Source: Sphingomonas sp. G-3-2-10
Lineage (GTDB): Bacteria; Pseudomonadota; Alphaproteobacteria; Sphingomonadales; Sphingomonadaceae
Assembly (NCBI RefSeq): GCF_012927115.1
Contig: NZ_JABBFY010000001.1
Coordinates: 1,550,001 to 1,614,000, forward strand
DNA: 64,000 bases
Direction: 5' to 3'
This document shows, piece by piece, positions 23,642-33,031 of the stretch (positions are counted from its first letter, which is position 1; every line of letters starts with the position of its first letter). The notes beneath the pieces were generated by a model. The model was not told the DNA's origin. It searched no databases and worked only from the letters and a program-made list of their open reading frames with translations. The position numbers and the translations under genes were made by a program.

Positions 23642-26068
23642 ATGACCGTTTCCGGCCACACCCGCCGCCGCGCGCGCCTTGCCTGCTTCGCCGCGATTGC
23701 CGCGCTTGCCACCGCACCGGCATGGATGCCCGTTGCTCAGGCGCAGACTGCAACGGCGAAGAAGGCCGACAAACCGCTCTACAAGGATGCGTCGCAGCCG
23801 GTCGAGGTTCGCGTCGAGGATCTGTTGAGCCGGATGACGCTGGAAGATCGCATCGCGCAGCTCGTGTCGATCTGGGAGCATAAGGACAGGATTCAGACCC
23901 CGCAGGGCGATTTCGATCCGGCCAAGGCTTCGGCGGCGTTCCCCAATGGCTTGGGCATGATCTCGCGTCCGTCCGATCGTCGCGGCGTGACGCCCCCTGC
24001 CCCCGGCAGCGCCGGCGCCGCCGCGGGGGTCGGCAATCGCAGCCCCGAAGAGACCGCACGCTACATCAACGCCGCGCAGAAATGGGCGGTCGAGAATACC
24101 CGCCTGGGCATTCCGATGTTCATGCACGAGGAAGCGTTGCATGGCCTCGTCGCCCCGGGCGCGACCAGCTTCCCGCAATCGATCGCGCTGGCGAGCAGCT
24201 TCAACCCGAAGATGGTCGAGCAGGTCTTCGCGGTCGCCGCGCGGGAATCGCGGGCGCGCGGCGCGAACCTCGTGCTGGCGCCTGTCGTCGACATCGCCCG
24301 CGATCCGCGCTGGGGCCGGATCGAGGAGACTTATGGCGAGGATCCGCATCTGGTCAGCGAAATGGGTCTCGCCGCGATCCGCGGGTTCCAGGGCACCACG
24401 CTGCCGCTGGCGCCCGACAAGGTGTTCGTCACGCTCAAGCACATGACCGGCCACGGCCAGCCCGAGAACGGCACCAATGTCGGCCCGGCGCAGATCAGCG
24501 AGCGGGAACTGCGCGAGAATTTCTTCCCGCCGTTCGAGCGCGCGGTGACCGAGCTGCCGGTGATGTCGGTGATGGCCTCGTACAACGAGATTGACGGCCT
24601 GCCGAGCCATGTGAACCGCTGGCTGCTGACCGACGTGCTGCGCGGCGAATGGGGCTTCAAGGGCGCGGTGGTCAGCGACTATTTCGCGATCCGCGAGACG
24701 GTGACCCGGCACCGCATGTTCGGCAACGTCAAGGAAGCGGCAGTGCGTGCGCTGGATGCCGGCGTCGATGTCGAGACGCCCGATGGCGAGGCGTTCAACC
24801 ATCTGATGGAACTGGTGCGCGAGGGCCGCGTGACCGAGGCGCAGATCAACGTGGCGGTGCGCCGCGTGCTGACCATGAAGTTCCAGGCGGGGCTGTTCGA
24901 GAACCCCTATGCCGACCCGAAGACCGCCGCGAAGAAGACCGCCACGCCCGACGCGATCGCGCTGGCGCGGCAATCGGCGCGGGAGTCGATCGTGCTGCTG
25001 CGCAACCAGAACGGCCTGCTGCCGCTGAATGCCACCGGGATCCGCCGCATGGCGGTGATCGGGACGCATGCCAAGGACACGCCGATCGGCGGCTATTCGG
25101 ACGTGCCGACGCATGTCGTCAGCGTGCTCGAGGCGATGCAGACCGAGGGCAAGGGCAAGTTCGAGGTCGACTATTCGGAAGGCGTGAGGATCACCGAGCA
25201 TCGCGTCTGGGCGCAGGACAAGGTGGAGCTGACCCCGACCGCGACCAACGACAAGCTGCGCGCCGAAGCGCTTGAAACCGCGAAGAATGCCGATGTGATC
25301 GTGCTGGTACTGGGCGGCAACGAGGCGCTGAGCCGGGAAGCCTGGGCGGACAATCACCTTGGCGACATGGACACGCTGAACCTGGTCGGGCCGCAGGACC
25401 AGCTGGCGCAGGAGCTGATCAAGCTGGGCAAGCCGGTGGTCGTGGTGCTGCTCAACGGACGGCCCTATTCGGTCAACTATCTGGCGGAGAATGCCCCTGC
25501 GCTGATCGAGGGCTGGTATCTGGGCCAGGAGACCGGCAACGCGCTGGGCGACGTGATCTTCGGGCGCTACAATCCGGGCGGCAAGCTGCCGGTGACGATC
25601 GCCAAGGACGTGGGTCAGCTGCCCATGTTCTACAACCATAAGCCCACGGCGCGGCGCGGTTACCTGTTCGGGGATACCAAGCCCCTGTATCCATTCGGTT
25701 TTGGCCTCTCCTACACGACGTTCGACGTGTCGGCGCCGAAGCTGGCCGCCAGCTCGATCGGGATCAGCGACAGCGTGAACGTGTCGGTCGACGTGACCAA
25801 TACGGGCAAGCGCGAGGGCGACGAAGTCGTCCAGCTCTATGTCCGCGACGACGAGGCCAGCGTCACGCGGCCGGTGATCGAACTCAAGCATTTCCAGCGG
25901 GTTACGCTGAAGCCCGGCGAGACGCGGACGGTGACCTTCACCCTCACGCCGCGCGACCTGAGCTTCTACAACGTCCAGATGAAGCGAGTGGTCGAGCCGG
26001 GCACCTTCACCATCTCGGCCGGGCCGAATTCGGTGGATCTCAAGAGCAGCAAACTGACTGTCCGGTAG
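23642..26068 (+). CDS. GH3 beta-xylosidase/beta-glucosidase, exported
   Basis: An 808-residue protein starting at ATG 23642 after GGAGAGGA. The signal peptide ends near VAQAQ (residue about 37). The N-terminal TIM barrel carries DPRWGRIEETYGEDP, KHMTGHGQPENG and VVSDYFAI (nucleophile Asp). The second domain and a C-terminal fibronectin-like domain (VDVTNTGKREGDEVVQLYVRD) complete the GH3 three-domain form. It should trim xylo-oligosaccharides to xylose in the periplasm; a glucosidase role cannot be ruled out. The promoter has a XylR operator over the start point, and a strong hairpin follows the gene. Confidence 0.92.
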   Translation: MTVSGHTRRRARLACFAAIAALATAPAWMPVAQAQTATAKKADKPLYKDASQPVEVRVEDLLSRMTLEDRIAQLVSIWEHKDRIQTPQGDFDPAKASAAFPNGLGMISRPSDRRGVTPPAPGSAGAAAGVGNRSPEETARYINAAQKWAVENTRLGIPMFMHEEALHGLVAPGATSFPQSIALASSFNPKMVEQVFAVAARESRARGANLVLAPVVDIARDPRWGRIEETYGEDPHLVSEMGLAAIRGFQGTTLPLAPDKVFVTLKHMTGHGQPENGTNVGPAQISERELRENFFPPFERAVTELPVMSVMASYNEIDGLPSHVNRWLLTDVLRGEWGFKGAVVSDYFAIRETVTRHRMFGNVKEAAVRALDAGVDVETPDGEAFNHLMELVREGRVTEAQINVAVRRVLTMKFQAGLFENPYADPKTAAKKTATPDAIALARQSARESIVLLRNQNGLLPLNATGIRRMAVIGTHAKDTPIGGYSDVPTHVVSVLEAMQTEGKGKFEVDYSEGVRITEHRVWAQDKVELTPTATNDKLRAEALETAKNADVIVLVLGGNEALSREAWADNHLGDMDTLNLVGPQDQLAQELIKLGKPVVVVLLNGRPYSVNYLAENAPALIEGWYLGQETGNALGDVIFGRYNPGGKLPVTIAKDVGQLPMFYNHKPTARRGYLFGDTKPLYPFGFGLSYTTFDVSAPKLAASSIGISDSVNVSVDVTNTGKREGDEVVQLYVRDDEASVTRPVIELKHFQRVTLKPGETRTVTFTLTPRDLSFYNVQMKRVVEPGTFTISAGPNSVDLKSSKLTVR

Positions 26069-26097
26069 CGTTCCCGGAAGGTTGCGAAGGGAGTGCG

Positions 26098-26126
26098 GAA
26101 GGGGCCGGTCCGGGACCGGCCCCTTC
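26098..26126. terminator. Terminator hairpin between convergent GH3 and GH9 genes
   Basis: A 13-bp perfect stem (26098-26110 with 26114-26126) with a 3-nt loop, starting GAAGGGGCC. There is no long T run on either side, but the stem is very strong and sits exactly between convergent genes. Confidence 0.75.
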
Positions 26127-26133
26127 TGGCGTT

Positions 26134-28095
26134 TCAGTCCCTTGCTGATGCCGAAGTTGGCACGTCCAGCCATGCGGCGACCCAGAACAAGGGCGCGTTC
26201 CAGTTGATCGCGACTTCGTTGAGCGCATAGGCGCGGACATCGTCGGCATAGCAGCGCATCGGCGCGCACTTGCCCTTCAGTCCCAGCGCCACGGGATCGG
26301 ACATGCCGGTCGAATTGGGGCCGCCGGAGAGGACGCCGGGGGGCGGACCGGGCAGCGACGGATCGATCGAGGGCGCCCAGAACCGGTGATGCGGATGCAG
26401 CATCGGGCGCGCGCCATAGCCGCTGATGTACGACTGATCGAGCGGGTTACGGCCGAGGAGATAATCCAGCGAATCAACCACCGCATTGCGATACTTCGCA
26501 TCACGTGTGAACTCGAACGCATAGGCCAGCACGATCGCGCGGTTCATCAGGTTCGAGGTCGAACCCCAGGGGTAGCCCGAGGGCGCATAGGGGATGCGAT
26601 AGCCGGTCTTGTCGCGTTCTTCCGCGAAGCCCGTCGCGGCCCTGACGAGCACGGCGCGGGCATGGTCGCGCTCCGCCGACGGGGCCGGCAGCATGGCCAG
26701 CGCAATCGTGCCAAGCGCGGCGGTTCGCGGCCAGCCCGGCTCACCCACAACATCGGAGGCATGATGTGGCGAGTTGCGGACGAAGGCGAGGAACTCCGGA
26801 TCGCCGGTGGTGGCGAGCAGCTCAGCCGCGGCCCAGTAGAATTCGTCCGACACGTCATTGTCGCCATAGCCGCCGCTACCGGTAAAGTTCCCTGTCGCAA
26901 AGACTTGCGGGTTGTTCTTCGCAGCGACCCATGCGCGGCGGGCTGCAGTGAGGCAGCGGGCAGCGAACGCGTCATCGATCCCCTTCCAGATACGGGCGCA
27001 TTGCGCGGCAGTGGCGGCGAGGTTCAAGGTCGCGGAAGTTGTCGGCGGGTAAAGCAGCCGGTCTTCCCTGTCGTCCGCAGGGCGCATCGGCAGGGCGGTC
27101 CAGTTGCGATCGGCGACCTTGAGATGCGCCATGCCGCCCGCGTCAACTTCGGTGAGCGCAACCGTCGCTTCGCGGGCGAAGTGGCCGATAGGGAGCATCG
27201 CCTTCGTCCCCTGCGGCACCTGCATGGCGAGCATGAATTCCATCTCGAACCGCGTTTCGTCGAGCAGGTCGTTGATGCCGTTTCCGGCCTCGGGGATGTT
27301 CAGTTTGCCGTCGGCGAAGGCAGGGCTTTTGAGATGTTCATAGGCGCTCTGGAGGGTCCAGAGGCTGATGCCGCCATTGACGACGTACTTGCCGTGATCG
27401 CCTGCGTCGTACCAGCCGCCCTTCACGTCGAGCTTATAGGCGCAGCCGGGCCAGACGATGCCGCGCAGATCGGTGCCGGCGAAACAGGGGGCGGTTTCGG
27501 TAACATGGCCGGCGGGGCGCGCCCATTTGGCGCCGACATAGCGGGCCTCGATCGGGACACCGGCGCGCTGGTGGTAGAAGAAGGCGAGCGCGTCGCTGGC
27601 GAGATTGCCGCGAATGTTGGCGGCGATGGCGAAGGGACGGCTGGTGAAGCTGCCCGCGTGCAGGGTGTAGCCTTTGCCCGGAATGGCGAAGTCGGTGAAA
27701 TCGATGATGTGGACGGATTCGCCTGCCAGCGGATCGGGGCCGTGGGGTTGGGTCTTGCCGGTGCGGATGGGTTTGCCGGTGGCGTCGTGGAGTTGCCAGT
27801 CGAGGGGGATTTTGGAGTCGCTGGCGAGGATGGCGCGCTTGGGGCTGGTTGGGGTGAAGCCGAGTTGGTTCAGGCGGATCGCTGGCAGTTCTTCATGCCT
27901 CCCCGGAACGGGGAGGGGGACCGCGACGCGAAGCGGCGTGGTGGAGGGGCCCCTGCCCCAAGCGAAGCCTTCGTTGAGGGCGGGCCCCCTCCACCATCCT
28001 TCGGATGGTCCTCCTCCCCGTTCCGGGGAGGAATTTGGGGTCGTCGCACCACATAGCAGCAGCGCCAGTGCGAGCGGCGTCGCGTAGCGGATCAT
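26134..28095 (-). CDS. GH9-family glycoside hydrolase with repeat element inserted after the signal peptide
   Basis: A 653-residue protein starting at ATG 28095, overlapping the GH43 stop by 4 bp. The signal-like N terminus (MIRYATPLALALLLCGATT) is followed by about 46 residues encoded by a family A repeat (27898-28035), then an N-terminal Ig-like domain (IRLNQLGFTPTSPKRAIL) and the GH9 barrel. Catalytic Asp residues are in GGWYDAGDHGKYVVNGG and the acid Glu in LNEVAINWNAP. GH9 enzymes cut beta-1,4-glucans and related oligomers; here the context is xylan. The repeat is exactly 138 bp, so the frame is kept. Confidence 0.88.
   Translation of the reverse strand: MIRYATPLALALLLCGATTPNSSPERGGGPSEGWWRGPALNEGFAWGRGPSTTPLRVAVPLPVPGRHEELPAIRLNQLGFTPTSPKRAILASDSKIPLDWQLHDATGKPIRTGKTQPHGPDPLAGESVHIIDFTDFAIPGKGYTLHAGSFTSRPFAIAANIRGNLASDALAFFYHQRAGVPIEARYVGAKWARPAGHVTETAPCFAGTDLRGIVWPGCAYKLDVKGGWYDAGDHGKYVVNGGISLWTLQSAYEHLKSPAFADGKLNIPEAGNGINDLLDETRFEMEFMLAMQVPQGTKAMLPIGHFAREATVALTEVDAGGMAHLKVADRNWTALPMRPADDREDRLLYPPTTSATLNLAATAAQCARIWKGIDDAFAARCLTAARRAWVAAKNNPQVFATGNFTGSGGYGDNDVSDEFYWAAAELLATTGDPEFLAFVRNSPHHASDVVGEPGWPRTAALGTIALAMLPAPSAERDHARAVLVRAATGFAEERDKTGYRIPYAPSGYPWGSTSNLMNRAIVLAYAFEFTRDAKYRNAVVDSLDYLLGRNPLDQSYISGYGARPMLHPHHRFWAPSIDPSLPGPPPGVLSGGPNSTGMSDPVALGLKGKCAPMRCYADDVRAYALNEVAINWNAPLFWVAAWLDVPTSASARD
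27898..28035. repeat. Family A palindromic repeat inside the GH9 gene
   Basis: A 138-bp element with inverted ends CCTCCCCGGAACGGGGAGG (left) and its complement before AATT (right). Each arm carries an inner small palindrome, for example CCATCCTTCGGATGG on the right. Related copies are at 49196-49320, 62821-62963 and the DUF559-containing 55354-55823. The length is a multiple of three and the minus-strand frame used by GH9 is open through it. Confidence 0.85.
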
Positions 28096-29759
28096 TGGCC
28101 CGATTTCGCGTAGGGGCCGAAGGTGGTGCCGATGAAGCCGCCGGCGGTCTTCGTGCTGAACTGTTTGGCGTCGATGCTGGCGAGGGTGCGCCATTTGCCG
28201 GGGGTGGTGGCGTAGGCGAAGTCGTAGGTCGTGCCGCTGGCGGTGATGCGCAGCCAGACGGGGGCGCCGGGTCTGGTGGCGAGCGGGGCGCTGGCCAGCG
28301 TGCGGCCGGTGGCGGGTTCCTTGTCTCCTGCCCGGCCCTCGACCAGCAGGACCGGCTTGCCGCCTTCCATGCCGATACCGACAAAGCCCCAATAGTCGTC
28401 GCTCTGGAGCGCGACGAGGCCGGCGCGGTCGCCATTCTTTCCGGGCGTGAAGCGGACGAGGGTTTCGGCGACGCCGTTCATATTCTGCTGGCGGCGGCCG
28501 AGGAAAGACGGGTTGGCATTGTCGCCCAGCCCCTCGGGCCGCGCGGTGAGGACGAGCGCGCCCTTGTCGAAACCGTACCAGTTGCTGCGCGGGTTGCGGA
28601 GCATCATCCATTCGGGGCCGAGCTTGCCGCGATCGAATTCCTCGCGGACATGCATCGGGCCGCTGGTGACGCGCTTCGGCTGGGCGGGGAGCGCGGGTTT
28701 GGCGTGGACGTAGGGGATCGGCTTGCCGCGCTCGAGGATGGTCGGCCAGCCATCCTTCCATTCGACCGGGAGCAGGAAGGTCTCACGGCCGGTATTGTAA
28801 TAATCGCCTTCGTACGGGCGGACCGCGAGGAAGGTTGCCCACCATTTGCCATCGGGCGTGGTGACGAGCTGGGCATGGCCTGCGGACGTGATCGGGTGGG
28901 CGCGATCGCGCGGCAGATCGCGCTGGGTGAGCATCGGGTTGTTCGGGCCGGGGACATAGGGGCCGGTGACCGATTTGGAGCGGAGGATGACCTGGCTATG
29001 GCCCTCCGCCGTGCCGCCTTCGGCTGCGCTGAGATAATACCAGCCATCTTTCTTGAAGATATGCGGGCCTTCGATCCAGATCGGCTTGGTGCTGATGTCG
29101 ATCCCGCCATCGACGACCATCGTCCGCGGGCCGAAGGTCTTGAGCGTCTTGAGGTCGATCTCCTGCACCCATAGCGCGCGGTGCCCTTCATATTTGGGCG
29201 GATCGGCGGGGGTGTCGTTGTTGATGATCCAGGTACGGCCATCCTCGTCGAAGAACAGCGAGGGATCGATGCCGTATTTGAGATCGGGGAGGAACACGGG
29301 GTCCGACCAGGGGCCGGCAGGATTCCTTGCGGTGATGACGAAATTCCACCCGCAATCGACGCAGGTGTTGAGGATGTAGAATACCCCGTCCTTGTGCTGG
29401 ATCGTCGGGGCGAAGACGCCGCGCGAGAGGCCGAGCTGTTTGAAATCGAGCTGGGCGGGCCGATCGATCGCGTTGCCGATCTGGGTCCAGTTGACCAGAT
29501 CCTTGCTGTGGAAGACCGGGATGCCGGGGAAATAGCTGAAGGTGGAGGTGACGAGGTAGAAATCGCTGCCGACGCGGGTGACCGACGGGTCGGGATAGAA
29601 GCCGCCGAGGATGGGGTTTCTATAGTCGGTCGCGGCGGGCTTCAGCGTGGTTTCGACGGGATCGCTGCCCTTATAGTCGAACCAGTCGAAGCGGGCAGTT
29701 TGCGCGGATGCGGAAGTGGCGGACAGCAGCATGGTGGCGGCGAGCAAGGCGCGGCGCAT
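28092..29759 (-). CDS. GH43 beta-xylosidase/alpha-L-arabinofuranosidase, exported
   Basis: A 555-residue protein starting at ATG 29759 after GGGAGAGAGAA; the more upstream in-frame ATG overlaps the operator and is rejected. It has a signal peptide ending around TSASAQ. The five-bladed propeller has the catalytic base in FYPDPSV, the pKa modulator in GIDPSLFFDEDG and the acid Glu in IEGPHIF. A C-terminal beta-sandwich of about 200 residues (from VREEFDRGKLGPEWMMLR) is typical of larger GH43 xylosidases. It forms an operon with GH9 and carries a XylR operator just upstream. Confidence 0.92.
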   Translation of the reverse strand: MRRALLAATMLLSATSASAQTARFDWFDYKGSDPVETTLKPAATDYRNPILGGFYPDPSVTRVGSDFYLVTSTFSYFPGIPVFHSKDLVNWTQIGNAIDRPAQLDFKQLGLSRGVFAPTIQHKDGVFYILNTCVDCGWNFVITARNPAGPWSDPVFLPDLKYGIDPSLFFDEDGRTWIINNDTPADPPKYEGHRALWVQEIDLKTLKTFGPRTMVVDGGIDISTKPIWIEGPHIFKKDGWYYLSAAEGGTAEGHSQVILRSKSVTGPYVPGPNNPMLTQRDLPRDRAHPITSAGHAQLVTTPDGKWWATFLAVRPYEGDYYNTGRETFLLPVEWKDGWPTILERGKPIPYVHAKPALPAQPKRVTSGPMHVREEFDRGKLGPEWMMLRNPRSNWYGFDKGALVLTARPEGLGDNANPSFLGRRQQNMNGVAETLVRFTPGKNGDRAGLVALQSDDYWGFVGIGMEGGKPVLLVEGRAGDKEPATGRTLASAPLATRPGAPVWLRITASGTTYDFAYATTPGKWRTLASIDAKQFSTKTAGGFIGTTFGPYAKSGQ

Positions 29760-29777
29760 TTCTCTCTCCCGGTGGTT

Positions 29778-29791
29778 CGTTAGCGCTATCA
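29778..29791. promoter_or_regulatory. XylR-type operator before GH43
   Basis: CGTTAGCGCTATCA differs from the consensus TGNTAGCGCTANCA only at its first base. It lies 19 bp before the GH43 start codon, in or just after the promoter of the GH43-GH9 operon. Confidence 0.75.
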
Positions 29792-29832
29792 TGACGGGAC
29801 GAGACGCGGGTGTCCAGCGTTGTCAGGGCTGT

Positions 29833-29954
29833 TCCCTCCCGCCTTCGGAGAAGGAGGGGCCCGCAAAGCGGGAGGATGAGGGTCTTCTTCCTTTTCGCTC
29901 GCCTCGATGAAGAAGAAGACCCTCACCCAACCCTCTCCCGCGAAGGCGGGAGGG
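29833..29954. repeat. Family B hairpin repeat, copy 1
   Basis: It contains GAGGGTCTTCTTC and its complement GAAGAAGACCCTC around a short centre, flanked by CTCCCGCC/GGCGGGAG-type outer arms. It separates the divergent-promoter side of the GH43-GH9 operon from the 3' end of the halogenase operon. Other copies are at 41784-41925, 51764-51972 and 59558-59695. Confidence 0.75.
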
Positions 29955-29972
29955 GCTAAGAAGGCAACAGAT

Positions 29973-31508
29973 TTAGGCGCGCCCCGGCCAGACGAATTCG
30001 GCGGCCTTGCAGGTCTTTTCGATGAATTCGAAATGGCCCGGCATCCAGTGGACCGAGTTGCGCGTGACCTGGCGGATTTCCTCCATCCGGCTGCGGAACA
30101 TCTCGTCGGGCATTTCGTCGACGATCGGATCGTAACGGCCCGGGGTAATCCCCTGCCCCATCATCACCGCGTACCAGCTGGTGTCGTTGAACAGCTCGTC
30201 ATGTTCTCGGAAGACGCGGCCGGTGGATTTGAAGATCGCGATCTTCTCGGCGAGGTAATCACTGACCTGCATCGTGCGGCAGCGGTCCCAATAGGGCGTG
30301 TCGTCGCGTTCGGTGGCGTGGTAATGCAGGATCAGGAAGTCGCGGATCTTTTCGTACTCCCACGTCATCCAGCGATTGTAGAGGCCGATTTCCGCCTCGC
30401 CCATCGCGCGGGTGGGGAGCAGGGTCATCAGGCGCGAGATGCCGACCTGGATCAGGTGGATGCTCTGGGATTCGAGCGGCTCCATGAAGCCTGCCGAGAG
30501 GCCGATGGCGACGACATTCTTGTCCCAGCTCTTGCGGCGGCGGCCGGCGGTGAATTTGAGGCGGAGCGGGTCGGCCAGCGGTTCGCCGTCGAGATTGTCG
30601 AGCAGGATCGCGGTGGCTTCGTCGTCGCTCATATGGGCCGAGCTATAGGCGTGGCCGTTGCCGAGGCGGTGCTGGAGCGGAATGCGCCATTGCCAGCCCG
30701 CCGGACGCGCGGTGGCGCGGGTCACGGGGCGGAGCGAGCCGCCGAGCGTGCAGGGCACCGCGACGGCGCGGTCGTTCATCAGCCACTCGGACCAGTCCTC
30801 GTATCCAGCGCCGAGCGTCTGTTCGATGAGGAGGCCGCGGAAGCCGCTGCAGTCGATGTAGAAATCGGCTTCGATCGTCTCGCCTTTCTCGGTCTGGATC
30901 GACTGGACGAAGCCGGTTTCGGGGTGCTGCTTCACATCGACGATGCGGCCCTCGACGCGCTTCACGCCGCGCGCTTCGGAATATTCGCGGAGATATTTGG
31001 CGTAGAGGCCGGCGTCGAAATGGAAGGCGTAAGCGATGTCGGCGAGCGGGGAATTGCCGGCGTTCGGAACCGGGCGGGAGAATTTGGCTTCCTCGGCACC
31101 GAGGGCCTGGAGGGAATATTCGTCGAGCCTGCCGCCATGTCCTTCGGCAAGGGCGCGGAGGTAGAAGGCGTGGAAGCTGACCCCGCCCATGTCGACGCCG
31201 TAGGGGCCGAAGGGGTGGTAATAGCGTTCGCCGATGCGGCGCCAGTCGACGAACTCGATCGCGAGCTTGAACGTCGCCTGCGTCTTGCGGACGAAATCAT
31301 CCTCGTCGAGGCCGAGCAGGCGGTTGAAGATGCGGATCTGGGGGATGGTGGATTCGCCGACGCCGACCGTGCCGATCGCTTCGGATTCGATCACCGTGAC
31401 TTTCGTGAAGCCATCGGTGAGGAAGCGGGCGAGCGCGGCGGCGGTCATCCAGCCTGCGGTGCCGCCGCCGACGATCAGGATGTGGCGGAGGCGGTTGTCT
31501 TCAGTCAT
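29973..31508 (-). CDS. Tryptophan halogenase-like flavoprotein 1
   Basis: A 511-residue FAD-dependent halogenase-family protein, last of four tandem paralogs. The FAD loop is GGGTAGWM (about residue 14-21). Key residues of characterised halogenases are kept: Lys81 in TFKLAIEF, the WQWRIP form of the WxWxIP motif, and Glu in GFMEPLESQSIHLI. True tryptophan halogenases use reduced FAD and halide to form HOCl passed to the Lys. Members located beside TonB receptors have no proven substrate, so a role in modifying an imported compound or a protein is inference. The start overlaps the upstream stop (ATGA). Confidence 0.9.
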   Translation of the reverse strand: MTEDNRLRHILIVGGGTAGWMTAAALARFLTDGFTKVTVIESEAIGTVGVGESTIPQIRIFNRLLGLDEDDFVRKTQATFKLAIEFVDWRRIGERYYHPFGPYGVDMGGVSFHAFYLRALAEGHGGRLDEYSLQALGAEEAKFSRPVPNAGNSPLADIAYAFHFDAGLYAKYLREYSEARGVKRVEGRIVDVKQHPETGFVQSIQTEKGETIEADFYIDCSGFRGLLIEQTLGAGYEDWSEWLMNDRAVAVPCTLGGSLRPVTRATARPAGWQWRIPLQHRLGNGHAYSSAHMSDDEATAILLDNLDGEPLADPLRLKFTAGRRRKSWDKNVVAIGLSAGFMEPLESQSIHLIQVGISRLMTLLPTRAMGEAEIGLYNRWMTWEYEKIRDFLILHYHATERDDTPYWDRCRTMQVSDYLAEKIAIFKSTGRVFREHDELFNDTSWYAVMMGQGITPGRYDPIVDEMPDEMFRSRMEEIRQVTRNSVHWMPGHFEFIEKTCKAAEFVWPGRA

Positions 31509-33031
31509 GCGGGGACCTTCATGTCGGGCGTGGCCGCGGCGTGCTGCGCGAGCCAGAGATGGTGGGCCGGCATCGCCTGTGTGGCGCGGGCGAAGGCGGC
31601 GCGGATGCGGTCGAGCTTGTTCGCGATGTCGGCGGGGTCGAGCGCGTCGGCGAGACGGTCCCAGCCTTGCGGAGTAACTTCCTGCCCGAGCATCACCGCG
31701 ACCCAGCTGGATTCGGCGAACAGCTCGTCCTCGTAGCGGAAGAAGCGGCCGTGACCGCGGAACAGGTCGAGCTTGCGTTGCAGCGTCTCGGGAATCGCCA
31801 TCTCGCGGGTGCGGCGCCAGAGGTCGCCGGTGCGGCGCTGATTGGCGTGGTAATGGAGGATGACGAAGTCGCGGACCTGCTCGAGCTGGAGGATGCTGAG
31901 GCGGTTGTACTCGTCGCGCTCTACCGGTGAGAAACCGCGATCGGGGAAGAGGGCGAGCAGCTTCGACACGCCGGTCTGGATGAAGTGGATGCTGGTCGAT
32001 TCGAGCGGTTCGATGAAGCCGCTGGCGAGGCCGAGGCTGACGCAGTTCTTCGCCCAGATCTCAGACCGGCGGCCGGCTTCGAAACGGATGATGAAGGGAT
32101 CGCGGAGCGGTTCGCCGTCCAGATTGGACAGGAGCGTTTCGCGAGCCGCGTCGTCGGTGATGTCGGCGCTGGAATAGACATAGCCGTTGCCGATGCGGTG
32201 TTGCAGCGGGATGCGCCATTGCCAGCCGGCTTCGTGCGCCGTCGAGCGAGTATAGGGGGTGATCTCCGCGCCTGACGCCGCACAGGGGACGGCCATCGCG
32301 CTGTCGCATTGGAGCCAGTGTTTCCAGCTCTCCCACCCGGTCTTGAGCGCGCCGGCGATGAGGAGGCCGCGAAAGCCGCTGCAATCGAGCCAGAGGTCGC
32401 CGGTGACGTGCCGGTCGCCTTCGAGCGCGACGCTTTCGATGAAGCCGGTTTCGCCGTTCAGGGCGACGTCGAGGATCTTGCCTTCGACGCGCTTCACGCC
32501 GCGCGCTTCCGCATAGGCGCGGAGATATCTGGCGTAGAGACCGGCGTCGAAATGATAGGCGTAGTTGAGGCGCGAGCGAGCGTCGCCGGGATCGGCGACG
32601 GGGGGCGTGTAGCGGTTCTGGCGCATCGCGACGGCGCAGAGATTGTAATCCTCGATCCCGCTCGCCTGCCCGCTTTCGACGAGCTTGCGCCAGTAGTGGT
32701 GGAACTTCACCCCTTCGATGTCGAAGCCGAACTCGCCGAAAGGATGGCTGTAGCGATGGCCCTCGCGGGTCCAGTCGACGAACTCGATGCCGAGCTTGAT
32801 CGAGCCTTTGGTGGCGCGAAGGAAATCGGCTTCGTCGATGCCGAGCAGGCCGTTGAAGTTGCGGATCGGCGGGATGGTCGCCTCCCCCACCCCGACCGTG
32901 CCGATCGCGTCGGATTCGACGAGGGTGACGGCGACGCCGGCGGGGACGAGCTTCGAGAGCGCGGCGGCGGACATCCAGCCCGCGGTGCCGCCGCCGACAA
33001 TGACGATCTGGCGGATCGGCTCGCCGTTCAC
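31505..33031 (-). CDS. Tryptophan halogenase-like flavoprotein 2
   Basis: A 508-residue paralog starting at GTG 33031, which overlaps the stop of the next upstream gene (GTGA). It has FAD loop GGGTAGWM, Lys79 in SIKLGIEFVDW, WQWRIPLQHRIGNGYVYS and GFIEPLESTSIHFI, so all residues needed for halogenation are present. The FAD, Lys and Glu blocks align directly with copies 1 and 4, which implies repeated duplication. It is co-transcribed with three relatives under one XylR-like operator at 35960-35973 and divergent from the TonB receptor. The substrate is unknown. Confidence 0.9.
   Translation of the reverse strand: MNGEPIRQIVIVGGGTAGWMSAAALSKLVPAGVAVTLVESDAIGTVGVGEATIPPIRNFNGLLGIDEADFLRATKGSIKLGIEFVDWTREGHRYSHPFGEFGFDIEGVKFHHYWRKLVESGQASGIEDYNLCAVAMRQNRYTPPVADPGDARSRLNYAYHFDAGLYARYLRAYAEARGVKRVEGKILDVALNGETGFIESVALEGDRHVTGDLWLDCSGFRGLLIAGALKTGWESWKHWLQCDSAMAVPCAASGAEITPYTRSTAHEAGWQWRIPLQHRIGNGYVYSSADITDDAARETLLSNLDGEPLRDPFIIRFEAGRRSEIWAKNCVSLGLASGFIEPLESTSIHFIQTGVSKLLALFPDRGFSPVERDEYNRLSILQLEQVRDFVILHYHANQRRTGDLWRRTREMAIPETLQRKLDLFRGHGRFFRYEDELFAESSWVAVMLGQEVTPQGWDRLADALDPADIANKLDRIRAAFARATQAMPAHHLWLAQHAAATPDMKVPA

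Noticed and set aside
27898..28035. Possible CRISPR array or rRNA-like structure from the strong palindromes
   Set aside because: No regular repeat-spacer pattern; it is a single inverted-repeat element like the other family A copies.
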